Source: Oscillospiraceae bacterium
GTDB lineage: Bacteria > Bacillota > Clostridia > Oscillospirales > Oscillospiraceae
Assembly (NCBI GenBank): GCA_029067025.1
Contig: JAIEFH010000163.1
Coordinates: 1 to 31,933 of the forward strand
Direction of reading: 5' to 3'
DNA length: 31,933 bases
Shown here: positions 1 through 7,693 of the stretch, one piece after another
Numbering within the stretch: the first letter of the stretch is position 1
How the letters are laid out: each line of letters begins with the position of its first letter
The notes under the pieces: generated by a model
Database searches by the model: none
The model's input: only the letters and a program-made list of their open reading frames with translations
Told to the model about the DNA's origin: nothing
Program-made: the position numbers and the translations under genes

Positions 1-20
1 CTTCACAATAGTCCGAACAA

Positions 21-76
21 CTCGAAATCAGGTAGCCCGCAAGGGCTCGTGGGTTCGAATCCCACCCGCTCCGCCA
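21..76 (+). other. 3' fragment of tRNA-Ser(CGA), probable attachment-site scar
   Basis: The stretch reads as the 3' part of a class II tRNA: anticodon loop CTCGAAA (anticodon CGA), the 3' half of the anticodon stem, a long variable arm (AGCCC-GCAA-GGGCT), a full T arm with TTCGAAT, the 3' acceptor strand CCGCTCC, discriminator G and encoded CCA. The bases just upstream (AACAA at 16-20) do not pair with the TCAGG stem strand and no D arm is visible, so the 5' half is missing. Tyrosine-recombinase elements often duplicate exactly this part of a tRNA (anticodon loop to 3' end) as an att site. The sequence left of it is therefore probably mobile-element DNA and the sequence right of it the former chromosomal flank. 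The far end of the element and its integrase lie outside the window. Confidence 0.7.
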
Positions 77-79
77 CAA

Positions 80-111
80 AAACCTCTGTAAACGGTTGTT
101 TACAGAGGTTT
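80..111 (+). terminator. Terminator-like perfect hairpin after the tRNA fragment
   Basis: A 14-bp perfect stem (AAACCTCTGTAAAC and its complement) with a GGTT loop starts 3 bases after the tRNA CCA. The T-rich tail is short (TTTCTTC). Its place suggests the native terminator of the original tRNA-Ser gene. Confidence 0.7.
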
Positions 112-248
112 CTTCATTAAAAAGTTAAAAAAGTGGAATACTTCTCCCCTGCTGTTTTGTTATCATACGAGAGCTGTTATCACGGTTTTCTTTGATAACA
201 TTTATGTGAAAGACAAGAAAAAATCAAAAGCAGGAAGGTATAAAAACC

Positions 249-1061
249 ATGAACAAAAAGCAGAAAATTTTGATTGCAGGGGCGGCGCTGTTTGCCGCCC
301 TTTTTCTTTTCTCCGGTATTATGCTGGCATGGCAGTACAAGGACGGCAAGCAGAGCGCCGACAGCTTTGAAACGGTGGCGGGGTTGGTGAAGCCGGACAA
401 AGCGCCCCAGCCCGGAACGGTCCCTGACCACACCGGGGATGATACCGAGGACAACGACCCGACGCTGGCAGCGTTTGAGAAGTACGCGGCGGTCCAGGAG
501 CAGAACACCGACTTCGTGGGCTGGATCAGCATTGACGGCACCAACATCAACTATCCCGTCATGCAGACCATTGACAACCCCAATTTCTATTTGAAGCACG
601 GGTTTGAAAAGCAGTACAGCAATTACGGCGTTCCCTATGTGCAGGAGAATTGCGGGCTGGGCATTTCCGATAACGTGGTGATTTACGGCCACAACATGAA
701 CAACGGCTCCATGTTTGCCGACCTGTGCAAATATGAGCGGGAGAACTTCTACCGGGAGCATCCCACCGTCCGCTTTGATACGTTGTCCAGTTTGGGTGAG
801 TATGAAATTGTGGCGGTGTTCAAGACGGTGGCCTACTCCGAAAAGGGCTTTAAGTATTACCACTTTGTTGACGCAGCGGACGAGGATGATTTCAATGCTT
901 TTATCAGCCAGTGCAAAGCCCTGTCCCTCTACGATACCGGCGTGAGCGCGGAATATGGGGACAAGCTGCTGACCCTCTCCACCTGCGAATACAGCCGGAC
1001 GAACGGTAGAATGGTGGTCGTAGCAAAGCTGATTGTCCCGGAGGCGGGCGGCAATGCCTGA
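249..1061 (+). CDS. Class B sortase
   Basis: 270-residue class B sortase, a membrane-bound cysteine transpeptidase. Residues about 7-29 form an N-terminal signal anchor, followed by a linker and the sortase beta barrel. The catalytic triad is visible: His148 in VIYGHNMN, Cys246 in TLSTCEY and Arg254 in TNGRMVV. The start has AGGAAGG 10 bases upstream. The stop overlaps the start of the next gene by 8 bases, so the two are translationally coupled. Sortases of this kind sit beside the CD1108-type hydrolase in the transfer modules of clostridial conjugative elements (Tn1549-like), where they probably act on cell-surface proteins of the mating apparatus. No sorting-signal substrate is encoded nearby. 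The family call is firm; the role in conjugation is inference from context. Confidence 0.92.
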   Translation: MNKKQKILIAGAALFAALFLFSGIMLAWQYKDGKQSADSFETVAGLVKPDKAPQPGTVPDHTGDDTEDNDPTLAAFEKYAAVQEQNTDFVGWISIDGTNINYPVMQTIDNPNFYLKHGFEKQYSNYGVPYVQENCGLGISDNVVIYGHNMNNGSMFADLCKYERENFYREHPTVRFDTLSSLGEYEIVAVFKTVAYSEKGFKYYHFVDAADEDDFNAFISQCKALSLYDTGVSAEYGDKLLTLSTCEYSRTNGRMVVVAKLIVPEAGGNA

Positions 1062-2853
1062 CATTAAAACGCGGGTGGTAGCGGAGAAAACGGTGAAAAC
1101 CCTTGATAAATCCGCCATTGCCGCCCAGCGAATGAAAAGCGCCTATGTGCAGGCCAAGGAAAAAGCAGAGCGCAGCGCCCCTGTTGACCAGGAATCCCCG
1201 GAGAGCTACGCGGCAGACCGGGTTTCCGATGAAGTGAACACCGCCGTTTTTGAGGGCGTCCATCAGCTTGACCGGCAGGGCCGGAAAGGGCTTGAAACCA
1301 CAAAAGCGAACATTGCCAAAGCAAAAGAGCGGTTTCAGCGTAAACGGATGATTGACCCGCTGAAAAAGAAAGCGAGGAAGGGCGCGGCGGAGCCTGCCAG
1401 ACCTCCCGTGGAAGTGGATGGCAATATCCGGCGAAATCCCAGCACACGGCGGGCGGCGAATCCTGTTCACCGTCCCGCTGGCCGTTCTGCGGGGATGGGC
1501 CGCGCCGCCCATGGAAAACAGGCTTCGGTCAAGACGGTGGAGCGGGCAGGGAAAACGGTGAAGCAGGGCGCCAGATCTACCGGGCGGGCTGTGGCGAAAA
1601 CTGCTGGACGGACCGTAAAATCGGCGCAGGACTCAGTGAAGACCGCCGAGGCCATGGGGCGGACTGCCGCCAAAACCGCATATCAGACCGCAAAGGCATC
1701 CCAGCGCATGGCTCAGACCGCCGCAGCCACCGCGAAAAAGGCGGCGGAAACCAGCATGACAGCGGTACGGGCGATTATCACCGGAACAAGGGCGCTGATT
1801 GCCGCTATTGCGGCGGGTGGCTGGGTGGCTATGGTCATGCTGGTGGTGATCTGCTTGATTGGCCTGATCGTCAGCTCTCCCTTTGGGATTTTCTTTTCTG
1901 GAGAGGACAGCGGCACCGGCCAGACTATGCCCACGGCGGTGCGGGAAATCAACCAGGACTATGAGGACAAGCTGGAGGAAATCAAGACCGGCAACGCCCA
2001 TGATGTGCTGGAAATGTCCGGCTCCCGCGCTGTGTGGCCGGAGGTGCTGGCTGTCTATGCGGTCAAGACCTCCACCGCCCCGGACAATCCCCTGGAAGTC
2101 GCCACCATGGACGGCACCAAAAAAGAACTGCTCAAAGAAATCTTTTGGGCGATGAATGAGGTGGACTATTCCACCAACACCGCCGCTCATAACGTTGTGA
2201 CTGAGACAGACGATGGGCACGGCAACATCGTGGAAACTACCACGAGGGTAACGGAAACCACGCTCTATATCACTGTCAGCCACAAAACCGCCGACGAGAT
2301 GGCGGACATTTACAGCTTCACCGCAGACCAGCGGGCGCAGCTTGCGGAACTATTAGCCGAGGAAAACCGCAGTATGTGGAGCGCCGTTCTGTACGGCATT
2401 GGCGCTGGTGACGGGGAGATCGTGACCGTAGCCCTCTCGCAGATCGGGAATGTGGGTGGTCAGCCCTATTGGTCCTGGTACGGCTTCGGCTCCCGCGTGG
2501 ATTGGTGCGCTATTTTTGTTAGCTGGTGCGCCAATGAGTGTGGGTATATTGACGCTGGGGTTATCCCCAAATTTGCGGGTTGCATTACCGGCTCCCAATG
2601 GTTTAAGGACCGGGGACTGTGGCAGGATAGGAACTATGAGCCGCGCCCCGGTGATCTGGTGTTCTTTGATTGGGACAATCCGGGAGGTTTCTCCGGGCCG
2701 CAGGATGGCCTATGCGACCATGTGGGTATCGTGGAAAAGGTGGAGAACGGTGTTGTCTACACCGTGGAGGGAAACTCCGGCGATAAGTGCCGGGAGGCCC
2801 ACTATCCCGTGGGGCATTATGAGATTTACGGGTACGGCACACCAGCTTACTAA
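1054..2853 (+). CDS. CD1108-type mobile element protein: membrane-anchored CHAP/NlpC-like hydrolase
   Basis: 599-residue protein with three parts. Residues 1-240 are Lys/Ala-rich and polar, with many KTA/KTAGRTVK-like repeats predicted to be helical. One strong membrane segment lies near 250-285. The C-terminal 150 residues are a papain-like CHAP/NlpC fold: Cys485 in DWCAIF, His556 in CDHVGIVE and a downstream Asn in VEGNSGD form a plausible catalytic set. This build matches the cell-wall hydrolases of clostridial integrative conjugative elements (CD1108 family), which open peptidoglycan for the mating channel. The chosen start (ATG 1054) has GGAGGCGGG upstream; an in-frame TTG at 1033 is less likely. 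The usual neighbours (VirB4 ATPase, DUF4366 protein, relaxase) are absent downstream, so the pair looks like a stranded fragment. Confidence 0.82.
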   Translation: MPDIKTRVVAEKTVKTLDKSAIAAQRMKSAYVQAKEKAERSAPVDQESPESYAADRVSDEVNTAVFEGVHQLDRQGRKGLETTKANIAKAKERFQRKRMIDPLKKKARKGAAEPARPPVEVDGNIRRNPSTRRAANPVHRPAGRSAGMGRAAHGKQASVKTVERAGKTVKQGARSTGRAVAKTAGRTVKSAQDSVKTAEAMGRTAAKTAYQTAKASQRMAQTAAATAKKAAETSMTAVRAIITGTRALIAAIAAGGWVAMVMLVVICLIGLIVSSPFGIFFSGEDSGTGQTMPTAVREINQDYEDKLEEIKTGNAHDVLEMSGSRAVWPEVLAVYAVKTSTAPDNPLEVATMDGTKKELLKEIFWAMNEVDYSTNTAAHNVVTETDDGHGNIVETTTRVTETTLYITVSHKTADEMADIYSFTADQRAQLAELLAEENRSMWSAVLYGIGAGDGEIVTVALSQIGNVGGQPYWSWYGFGSRVDWCAIFVSWCANECGYIDAGVIPKFAGCITGSQWFKDRGLWQDRNYEPRPGDLVFFDWDNPGGFSGPQDGLCDHVGIVEKVENGVVYTVEGNSGDKCREAHYPVGHYEIYGYGTPAY

Positions 2854-2858
2854 TAATC

Positions 2859-2893
2859 AACAGCGTGGGAGATTTGTTTTCTCCCACGCTGTT
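2859..2893 (+). terminator. Hairpin terminator after the hydrolase gene
   Basis: A 14-bp perfect stem (AACAGCGTGGGAGA and complement) with a 7-base T-rich loop lies 5 bases after the stop codon and is followed by ACATTTTG. It separates the mobile-element pair from the thiamine promoter 46 bases downstream. Confidence 0.75.
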
Positions 2894-2938
2894 ACATTTT
2901 GATAATTTCCCTTAAAGGCGTTTGAGAAATTATTATGA

Positions 2939-2967
2939 TTGACACCAGCAAGGATTTCGATTATAAT
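2939..2967 (+). promoter_or_regulatory. Consensus housekeeping promoter of the thiamine operon
   Basis: TTGACA (2939-2944), exactly 17 bases, then TATAAT (2962-2967): a perfect match to the vegetative sigma-factor consensus. The expected start near 2974 puts the TPP aptamer at the very 5' end of the RNA. Such a strong promoter suggests that control lies in the riboswitch rather than in initiation. Confidence 0.9.
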
Positions 2968-2981
2968 ATGGCAAACAAAAT

Positions 2982-3066
2982 AACAGGGGAGCTTGTGTGA
3001 CAGGCTGAGAGGAAGGTAAACCTTCGACCCTTGAACCTGATGCGGATAATGCCGCCGGAGGAAGTT
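2982..3066 (+). promoter_or_regulatory. TPP riboswitch (THI element) aptamer
   Basis: The conserved TPP aptamer parts occur in order: GGGGAGC, GGCTGAGAGG, a P3 stem-loop (GGAAGGT/ACCTTC), GACCCTTGAACCTGAT, then GCGGATAATGCCGC. The short P1 closes AAC with GTT. These are the pyrimidine-sensing CUGAGA and pyrophosphate-sensing halves known for this class. It lies in the leader of a thiamine gene cluster, as expected. Confidence 0.96.
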
Positions 3067-3090
3067 GTAAGATGAGTTACTGTACTTTTT

Positions 3091-3126
3091 CAGGGAGCAC
3101 CCGCATAAGGTGCTCCCTGTTTTTTT
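3091..3126 (+). terminator. Riboswitch-controlled intrinsic terminator
   Basis: An 11-bp stem (CAGGGAGCACC and complement) with a 7-base loop is followed by seven T. It begins 24 bases after the TPP aptamer and is the natural expression platform: ligand binding would favour termination before the thi genes. Confidence 0.88.
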
Positions 3127-3159
3127 GTTGCTCTTTTTGCGAAAGGATGTGAAAACGGT

Positions 3160-3300
3160 ATCCGCAGTCAGCCTGCGGCGGGTTGAAGGGGAGCGCCTTG
3201 AACCTTGTAACACAGCGATGGGAAGCCGTGTTCCGGCGTGAGAGGAGGCCAGTAAGCCTCGACCGACGATCCCTGCGGCACAGGCCGCAATCTATTGGGA
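3160..3300 (+). promoter_or_regulatory. Second structured leader RNA, partly TPP-aptamer-like, unassigned
   Basis: Between the riboswitch terminator and thiM lies a long untranslated stretch rich in hairpins: CCGCAG/CTGCGG near 3162-3179, GGTT..AAGG/CCTTGAACC near 3181-3204, GCCG/CGGC, GAGGC/GCCTC and GCGGC/GCCGC, with CAGCG/CGCTG able to close the 3' part. One piece (TGAGAGG, a stem-loop, then TCGACC) matches the pyrimidine-sensing arm of the upstream TPP aptamer closely, but the CTGAT..GGATAATGCC half is missing. It may be a decayed tandem aptamer or another leader class. I could not match it to a riboswitch family that I know. Confidence 0.4.
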
Positions 3301-3351
3301 GCGACGCTGCTTTGCCGTTCTCATAATTATTTTCAAAAGGAGATCATTGCT

Positions 3352-4182
3352 ATGAATGTAAATTTGAATGAAATGTTTGCGCAGGTGAGACAGCGCCATC
3401 CGCTGATCCACAACATCACCAACTACGTCACCGTCAATGACTGCGCCAATATGCTGTTGGCCTGCGGCGGATCGCCCATCATGGCGGATGACCCGGATGA
3501 CGCCGTGGAGATCACCGCCATCTGCGGCGGGCTGAACATCAATATCGGTACGCTGAACCAGCGGACCATCCCCGCCATGCTGGCCGCTGGAAAGCGGGCG
3601 AATGAGCTGGGCCATCCTGTGGTGCTGGACCCGGTGGGGGCGGGGGCCTCCAGCCTGCGGACAGACACCGCTTTCCGGTTGATGCGGGAGGTAAAATTCA
3701 CGGTCATCCGGGGCAATATCTCGGAGATCAAGACGCTGGCCTCCGGCAGCGGCACCACCAAAGGCGTGGACGCCGATGTGGCAGACCAGGTGACGGAGGA
3801 AAATCTGGAGGCCGCTGTGGCGTTTGCAAAAGAGTTTGCCCAACGCACCGGGGCGGTGACTGCCATTACCGGGGCCATCGACATTGTGGCGGACGGGGAG
3901 AGGGCTTTCTGCATCCACAACGGCCATCCCATGATGAGCGCCATCACCGGCACCGGCTGTCAGCTCTCCGCCCTGACAGCGGCCTTTGTGACCGCCAACC
4001 AGGACACGTCTCTGGAGGCCGCTGCGGCGGCGGTATGCGCTATGGGCCTGTGCGGCGAGATCGCCCACCAGCGGCTTACTGATCTGGACGGCAATTCCTC
4101 CTACCGGAACTACATCATTGACGCCATGTACCGCCTCACCCCGGCGATGCTGGAGAAAGGGGCCAAGTATGAAGTGCGATAA
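3352..4182 (+). CDS. thiM: Hydroxyethylthiazole kinase
   Basis: 276-residue ribokinase-fold kinase that phosphorylates 4-methyl-5-(2-hydroxyethyl)thiazole with ATP for thiamine salvage. Family marks include IHNITNYV at about 19-26, the DPVGAG loop at 93-98 and the anion-hole motif ITGTGCQL with Cys203. The length is normal for ThiM. The start at 3352 has AAAAGGAGA 8 bases upstream; an in-frame extension to 3295 enters the structured leader and is unlikely. It is the first gene behind the TPP riboswitch and overlaps thiE by 14 bases. Confidence 0.96.
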   Translation: MNVNLNEMFAQVRQRHPLIHNITNYVTVNDCANMLLACGGSPIMADDPDDAVEITAICGGLNINIGTLNQRTIPAMLAAGKRANELGHPVVLDPVGAGASSLRTDTAFRLMREVKFTVIRGNISEIKTLASGSGTTKGVDADVADQVTEENLEAAVAFAKEFAQRTGAVTAITGAIDIVADGERAFCIHNGHPMMSAITGTGCQLSALTAAFVTANQDTSLEAAAAAVCAMGLCGEIAHQRLTDLDGNSSYRNYIIDAMYRLTPAMLEKGAKYEVR

Positions 4183-4810
4183 GAAACATATGCTCCTTTA
4201 CGCGGTGACAGACCGCGCCTGGACGAAGGGGCAAACTCTGTCCCAGCAGGTGGAACAGGCACTGAAAGGCGGCGTGACCTGCGTACAGCTTCGGGAAAAG
4301 GACATGGACAACACAGAATTTCTTCAAGAAGCCAGGGAGATTTTGAGCCTGTGTCGGCAGTATCAGGTCCCCTTTATTGTCAATGACAACGTAGAGGTTG
4401 CCATCGCCTGCGGCGCGGATGGCACCCATGTCGGTCAGGAGGACATGGCGGCGGGCGAGGTCCGCCGCCGAATCGGTGAGGATATGATTTTGGGCGTTTC
4501 TGTCCACACTGTGGAGGAGGCGCGAGAGGCTGTTCGGAACGGTGCAGATTATCTCGGTTTGGGCGCTGTCTTTCCCACCAGCACCAAAACCGACGTGGAC
4601 CAGATGCCGAACGAAACCCTCCGGGCCATCTGCGATGCTGTAGACGTGCCTATTGTGGCGATAGGAGGCATCAACCTAAGCAACATTGGAAAACTGGCCG
4701 GGAGCGGGGTGGACGGCGTGGCCCTGGTGTCCGCCATCTTCTCTGTGGCTGATATTGAAGCCGCTTGCCGGGAGTTGAGGAAACTGTCGGAAGAAATGGT
4801 AAACGCATGA
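4169..4810 (+). CDS. thiE: Thiamine-phosphate synthase
   Basis: 213-residue TIM-barrel enzyme that joins HMP-pyrophosphate with thiazole phosphate to give thiamine monophosphate and pyrophosphate. Diagnostic segments are VQLREKD, IVNDNVEVA, GADGTHVGQED, GAVFPTSTK and VAIGGIN near the phosphate-binding end. The ATG at 4169 lies inside the thiM end, with GGAGAAAGGGG upstream. The stop shares bases with the next start (ATGA), so thiM, thiE and the phosphatase gene form one tightly coupled unit. Confidence 0.96.
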   Translation: MKCDKKHMLLYAVTDRAWTKGQTLSQQVEQALKGGVTCVQLREKDMDNTEFLQEAREILSLCRQYQVPFIVNDNVEVAIACGADGTHVGQEDMAAGEVRRRIGEDMILGVSVHTVEEAREAVRNGADYLGLGAVFPTSTKTDVDQMPNETLRAICDAVDVPIVAIGGINLSNIGKLAGSGVDGVALVSAIFSVADIEAACRELRKLSEEMVNA

Positions 4811-5466
4811 GAATACGCGGTGCTATTTTTGATGTGGACGGCACCCTGCTGGATTCCATGTCCATTTGGGATACCATTGGGGAGAGCTATCTGCGCTCCA
4901 TCGGGTACGAGCCGAGGGAGAATTTGAACGAGGTATTCAAAAATATGAGCCTCCATCAAGCGGCCTGCTATTATCAGAATGAGTATGGCGTGACACTGAG
5001 CACAGATGAAATCATGAGTGGTGTCAATGCCATGCTGGAGCAATTCTACCGATATGAGGCCCCCTTGAAACCAGGAATTAAGGAATTGCTGGCTCTGCTC
5101 TGGCAAAAGAATGTGAAGATGTGTATTGCCACCGCGACTGACCGGTATCTGGTGGAGGCTGCTCTGGGACGGTGCGGGGTGTTGTCCTGTTTTGACGGGA
5201 TATTTACCTGTAACGAGGTCGGCCATGGCAAGGACGAGCCACATATTTTTGAGGCGGCGTTGCGTTCCTTGGGAACGAAAATGACGGAAACCATCGTGTT
5301 TGATGATGCGCTCTATGCGATACGAACGGCAAAAGGGGCCGGTTTCCCTGTGGCGGCAGTCTACGACAGCCATGAAGGGGCGCAGGACGAGGTTCATGCA
5401 CTGGCAGACGTTTATTTAGACGATCTGACACAGTTGAACAAGCTCAGGAAGTTCCTCCCGGCCTAA
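4807..5466 (+). CDS. HAD-superfamily phosphatase, candidate thiamine monophosphate phosphatase
   Basis: 219-residue HAD hydrolase of the beta-phosphoglucomutase-like subgroup with a helical cap. Motif I is FDVDGTLLDS (Asp9 and Asp11), motif II the Thr in ATATD, motif III the Lys in GHGKDEP and motif IV VFDDA. The start overlaps the thiE stop as ATGA. Since the operon ends with a thiamine pyrophosphokinase (ThiN) and carries no thiL, something must remove the phosphate from ThiE's product; this protein is the obvious candidate. In plants the TMP phosphatase TH2 joins a TenA domain with a HAD domain, and here both activities lie in one operon. The fold is firm; the substrate is inference. Confidence 0.82.
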   Translation: MRIRGAIFDVDGTLLDSMSIWDTIGESYLRSIGYEPRENLNEVFKNMSLHQAACYYQNEYGVTLSTDEIMSGVNAMLEQFYRYEAPLKPGIKELLALLWQKNVKMCIATATDRYLVEAALGRCGVLSCFDGIFTCNEVGHGKDEPHIFEAALRSLGTKMTETIVFDDALYAIRTAKGAGFPVAAVYDSHEGAQDEVHALADVYLDDLTQLNKLRKFLPA

Positions 5467-5480
5467 CTGCCGGGAACTTC
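5448..5480 (+). other. Hairpin over the HAD gene stop
   Basis: GAAGTTCC plus CCGGC (with a 2-base bulge) pair with GCCGGGAACTTC across the stop codon, with a 6-base loop. No U-tract follows, so it is more likely an mRNA-processing or stability element between the thiM-thiE-HAD and thiD-tenA-thiN halves than a full terminator. Confidence 0.35.
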
Positions 5481-5544
5481 AAGCGGTGGATTGGGGGCAC
5501 CACTCTCCGTCGCTTTATAAAAATAATGCAAAGGAGATACAGCT

Positions 5545-6351
5545 ATGAAAACAGCATTATCAATCGCTGGGACAGACCCCAGCGGAGGCGCCGGGATTCA
5601 GGCCGATCTGAAAACGATGACCATGAACGGTGTTTACGCCATGAGCGCCATCACGGCGCTTGTGGCGCAGAACACCACCGGCGTAAAGGAGATTGTCGAG
5701 ATGACGCCCGAATTTCTCGGGCAGCAGATCGACGTGGTATTCGAGGACATTCCGCCTGACGCGGTGAAGATCGGCATGGTTTCCTCCTGCGGACTGATTG
5801 AAATGATTGCAGAGCGGCTGCGCTTCTATCAGGCAAAGAACATCGTGGTTGATCCTGTGATGGTGGCCACCAGCGGTGACCGGCTGATCTCTGGGGATGC
5901 GGTAGCTACCTTAAAAAGCTGTCTGCTGCCGCTGGCAACTGTTACTACCCCCAATATCCCGGAGGCGGAAATTCTGTCCAGCATGACCATCCACGACGAA
6001 AAAGACATTGAAACTGCCGCCAAACGCATTGGCGATACCTACGGCTGTGCTGTTCTGCTCAAGGGCGGGCATAACATCAACGATGCCAACGACTTCCTAT
6101 ATGCGGACGGGGCCGGAACGTGGTTCCATGGGACCCGGATCGACAACCCCAATACCCACGGCACCGGCTGCACCTTGTCCAGTGCCATCGCCGCCAATCT
6201 GGCAAAGGGGTTTGATTTGCCCACGTCCATTCAGCGGTCAAAGGACTATCTTTCCGGTGCGCTGGGGGCCATGCTGGATCTGGGTCACGGTAGAGGTCCG
6301 ATGCAGCATAGTTTCAACTTGACGGGCGAGTTTGTAAAGGAGGCGGAGTGA
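5545..6351 (+). CDS. thiD: Hydroxymethylpyrimidine/phosphomethylpyrimidine kinase
   Basis: 268-residue ribokinase-family enzyme that phosphorylates HMP to HMP-P and then to HMP-PP, the pyrimidine substrate of ThiE. Marks are SIAGTDPSGGAGIQADLK at the N-terminus, VVDPVMVATSG in the middle, LLKGGH, and NTHGTGCTLSSAIA with the catalytic Cys near the C-terminus. The start has AAAGGAGATAC 5-9 bases upstream. A 78-base gap separates it from the HAD gene, with no promoter that I can see. Its stop TGA shares one base with the tenA start. Confidence 0.96.
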   Translation: MKTALSIAGTDPSGGAGIQADLKTMTMNGVYAMSAITALVAQNTTGVKEIVEMTPEFLGQQIDVVFEDIPPDAVKIGMVSSCGLIEMIAERLRFYQAKNIVVDPVMVATSGDRLISGDAVATLKSCLLPLATVTTPNIPEAEILSSMTIHDEKDIETAAKRIGDTYGCAVLLKGGHNINDANDFLYADGAGTWFHGTRIDNPNTHGTGCTLSSAIAANLAKGFDLPTSIQRSKDYLSGALGAMLDLGHGRGPMQHSFNLTGEFVKEAE

Positions 6352-7013
6352 TGAAAACCACAGAGCGGCTTTTAGCTGCAACGAAAGATATTTGGGCAGC
6401 TTACAACGAGCATCCGTTTGTGCTGGGGCTTCAGGACGGAACTCTGGATCGTGAAAAGTTCAAATACTACATCATCCAGGACTATCTTTACTTGGAAGAA
6501 TATCTGAAGGTTTTTGCCGTAGGTATCGCCAAAGCAAAAAGCCCGGAAACGGTGGGGCTGTTCTCGAAATATGTGACGCTGCTGACGGAGGGCGAAATGG
6601 ACATCCATCGGGGCTACATGGGCGAGTTTTCCGTGTCCCGGGAGGAATTGGATTCCATGCCTCGGGCATTGGACAACCTCTCCTACACCTCCTATATGCT
6701 TCGTGTGGCCTATGAAGAAGGCGAGGCGGAAATTCTGGCCGCCATCCTATCCTGTGCTTACAGCTATGAGGTCATCGCCAAAACAATTCTGGAACGCAAT
6801 CCCGCCGCCATAGATCACCCCTTCTATGGGGATTGGGTTTACGGTTATGCTGATTCGCATTACAGCGATGCAAACGTTCTTCTGCTGGATACGCTGGATG
6901 AGTTGACCGTGAACTATAATGAAAAGCAGCTTCGGCATCTTACGGACATCTTTGTCGCCTGCTCACGCTATGAACTGGCATTTTGGGAACTGGCCTGGAA
7001 TATGAGCAAATAA
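6351..7013 (+). CDS. tenA: TenA-family aminopyrimidine aminohydrolase (thiaminase II)
   Basis: 220-residue all-helical TenA protein. The residues known for the Bacillus enzyme line up by number: Asp44 in IIQDYLYL, Tyr112 in LSYTSY, catalytic Cys135 in ILSCAYSYE, and Glu213 in FWELAW near the C-terminus. This class (TenA_C) converts aminomethyl-HMP, a breakdown product of thiamine, back to HMP for ThiD. The preferred start is ATG 6351 behind AAAGGAGGCGG, overlapping the thiD stop by one base; a GTG at 6348 is possible. Its presence supports salvage rather than full de novo synthesis. Confidence 0.93.
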   Translation: MKTTERLLAATKDIWAAYNEHPFVLGLQDGTLDREKFKYYIIQDYLYLEEYLKVFAVGIAKAKSPETVGLFSKYVTLLTEGEMDIHRGYMGEFSVSREELDSMPRALDNLSYTSYMLRVAYEEGEAEILAAILSCAYSYEVIAKTILERNPAAIDHPFYGDWVYGYADSHYSDANVLLLDTLDELTVNYNEKQLRHLTDIFVACSRYELAFWELAWNMSK

Positions 7014-7028
7014 AAAGGCGGACAGAGC

Positions 7029-7652
7029 ATGAAGCGATGTGTGATTATCGGTGGGGCAGATATTAGACGGTATGACCGCATCCGTACCCACCTGCATGAA
7101 GATGATTTTTACATCTGCTGTGACAGCGGCCTGAAACACAGGGAGGCGCTGGGCATCGTCCCAAACCTAATTATCGGTGACTTTGATTCTCATGAGAATC
7201 CCTATCTGGATATTGAAACCATCATACTACCCTGTGAAAAGGACGATACTGATACGGTATTCGCAGCAAAAGAAGCGTTAAGACGAGGATTCCAGGATTT
7301 CTTGCTGGTGGGAGTGATTGGTGGTCGGCTGGACCACACCCTGGGGAACGTGTCAATTCTGCTGATGCTGGATGCTCAAGGCAGAACTGCATCAGCGGTG
7401 GATGATTTTTCCGAAATGGAAATTATTTCAAATAAGCCAGTAAAAATTGACGACCGATATGCCTACTTCTCTCTTTTGAACGTCACCGGTATTGCACAAG
7501 GGATCACGATAAAGAACGCCAAATATCCGCTGACCAACGCGGAAATTAAATGTGAGTATCAGTACGGCATTAGCAATGAGGTGCTGCCAGGAATGACCGC
7601 AGAGGTATCTTTAGAAAATGGAAAACTACTGTTGATTAAAGTGCTGCCTTGA
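7029..7652 (+). CDS. thiN: Thiamine pyrophosphokinase
   Basis: 207-residue enzyme that transfers pyrophosphate from ATP to free thiamine, giving TPP. Family signatures are CCDSGL, IIGDFDSH, DDTDTVFA and IGGRLDHTLGNV, followed by a C-terminal beta domain. It lies 15 bases after tenA and ends the operon. It uses thiamine, not thiamine phosphate, which is why a phosphatase upstream makes sense. TPP made here would feed back on the riboswitch. Confidence 0.93.
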   Translation: MKRCVIIGGADIRRYDRIRTHLHEDDFYICCDSGLKHREALGIVPNLIIGDFDSHENPYLDIETIILPCEKDDTDTVFAAKEALRRGFQDFLLVGVIGGRLDHTLGNVSILLMLDAQGRTASAVDDFSEMEIISNKPVKIDDRYAYFSLLNVTGIAQGITIKNAKYPLTNAEIKCEYQYGISNEVLPGMTAEVSLENGKLLLIKVLP

Positions 7653-7693
7653 TTAAAAGTCCTATAAAAATCGTGAAAAGGCTGACAGGAAGT

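Noticed and set aside
3160..3300. Full second TPP riboswitch or a cobalamin riboswitch
   Set aside because: The CTGAT..GGATAATGCC half of TPP is missing, and the cobalamin boxes (GCCACTG and the AGGAGACCTGCC-like end) are not present; kept only as an unassigned structured leader.
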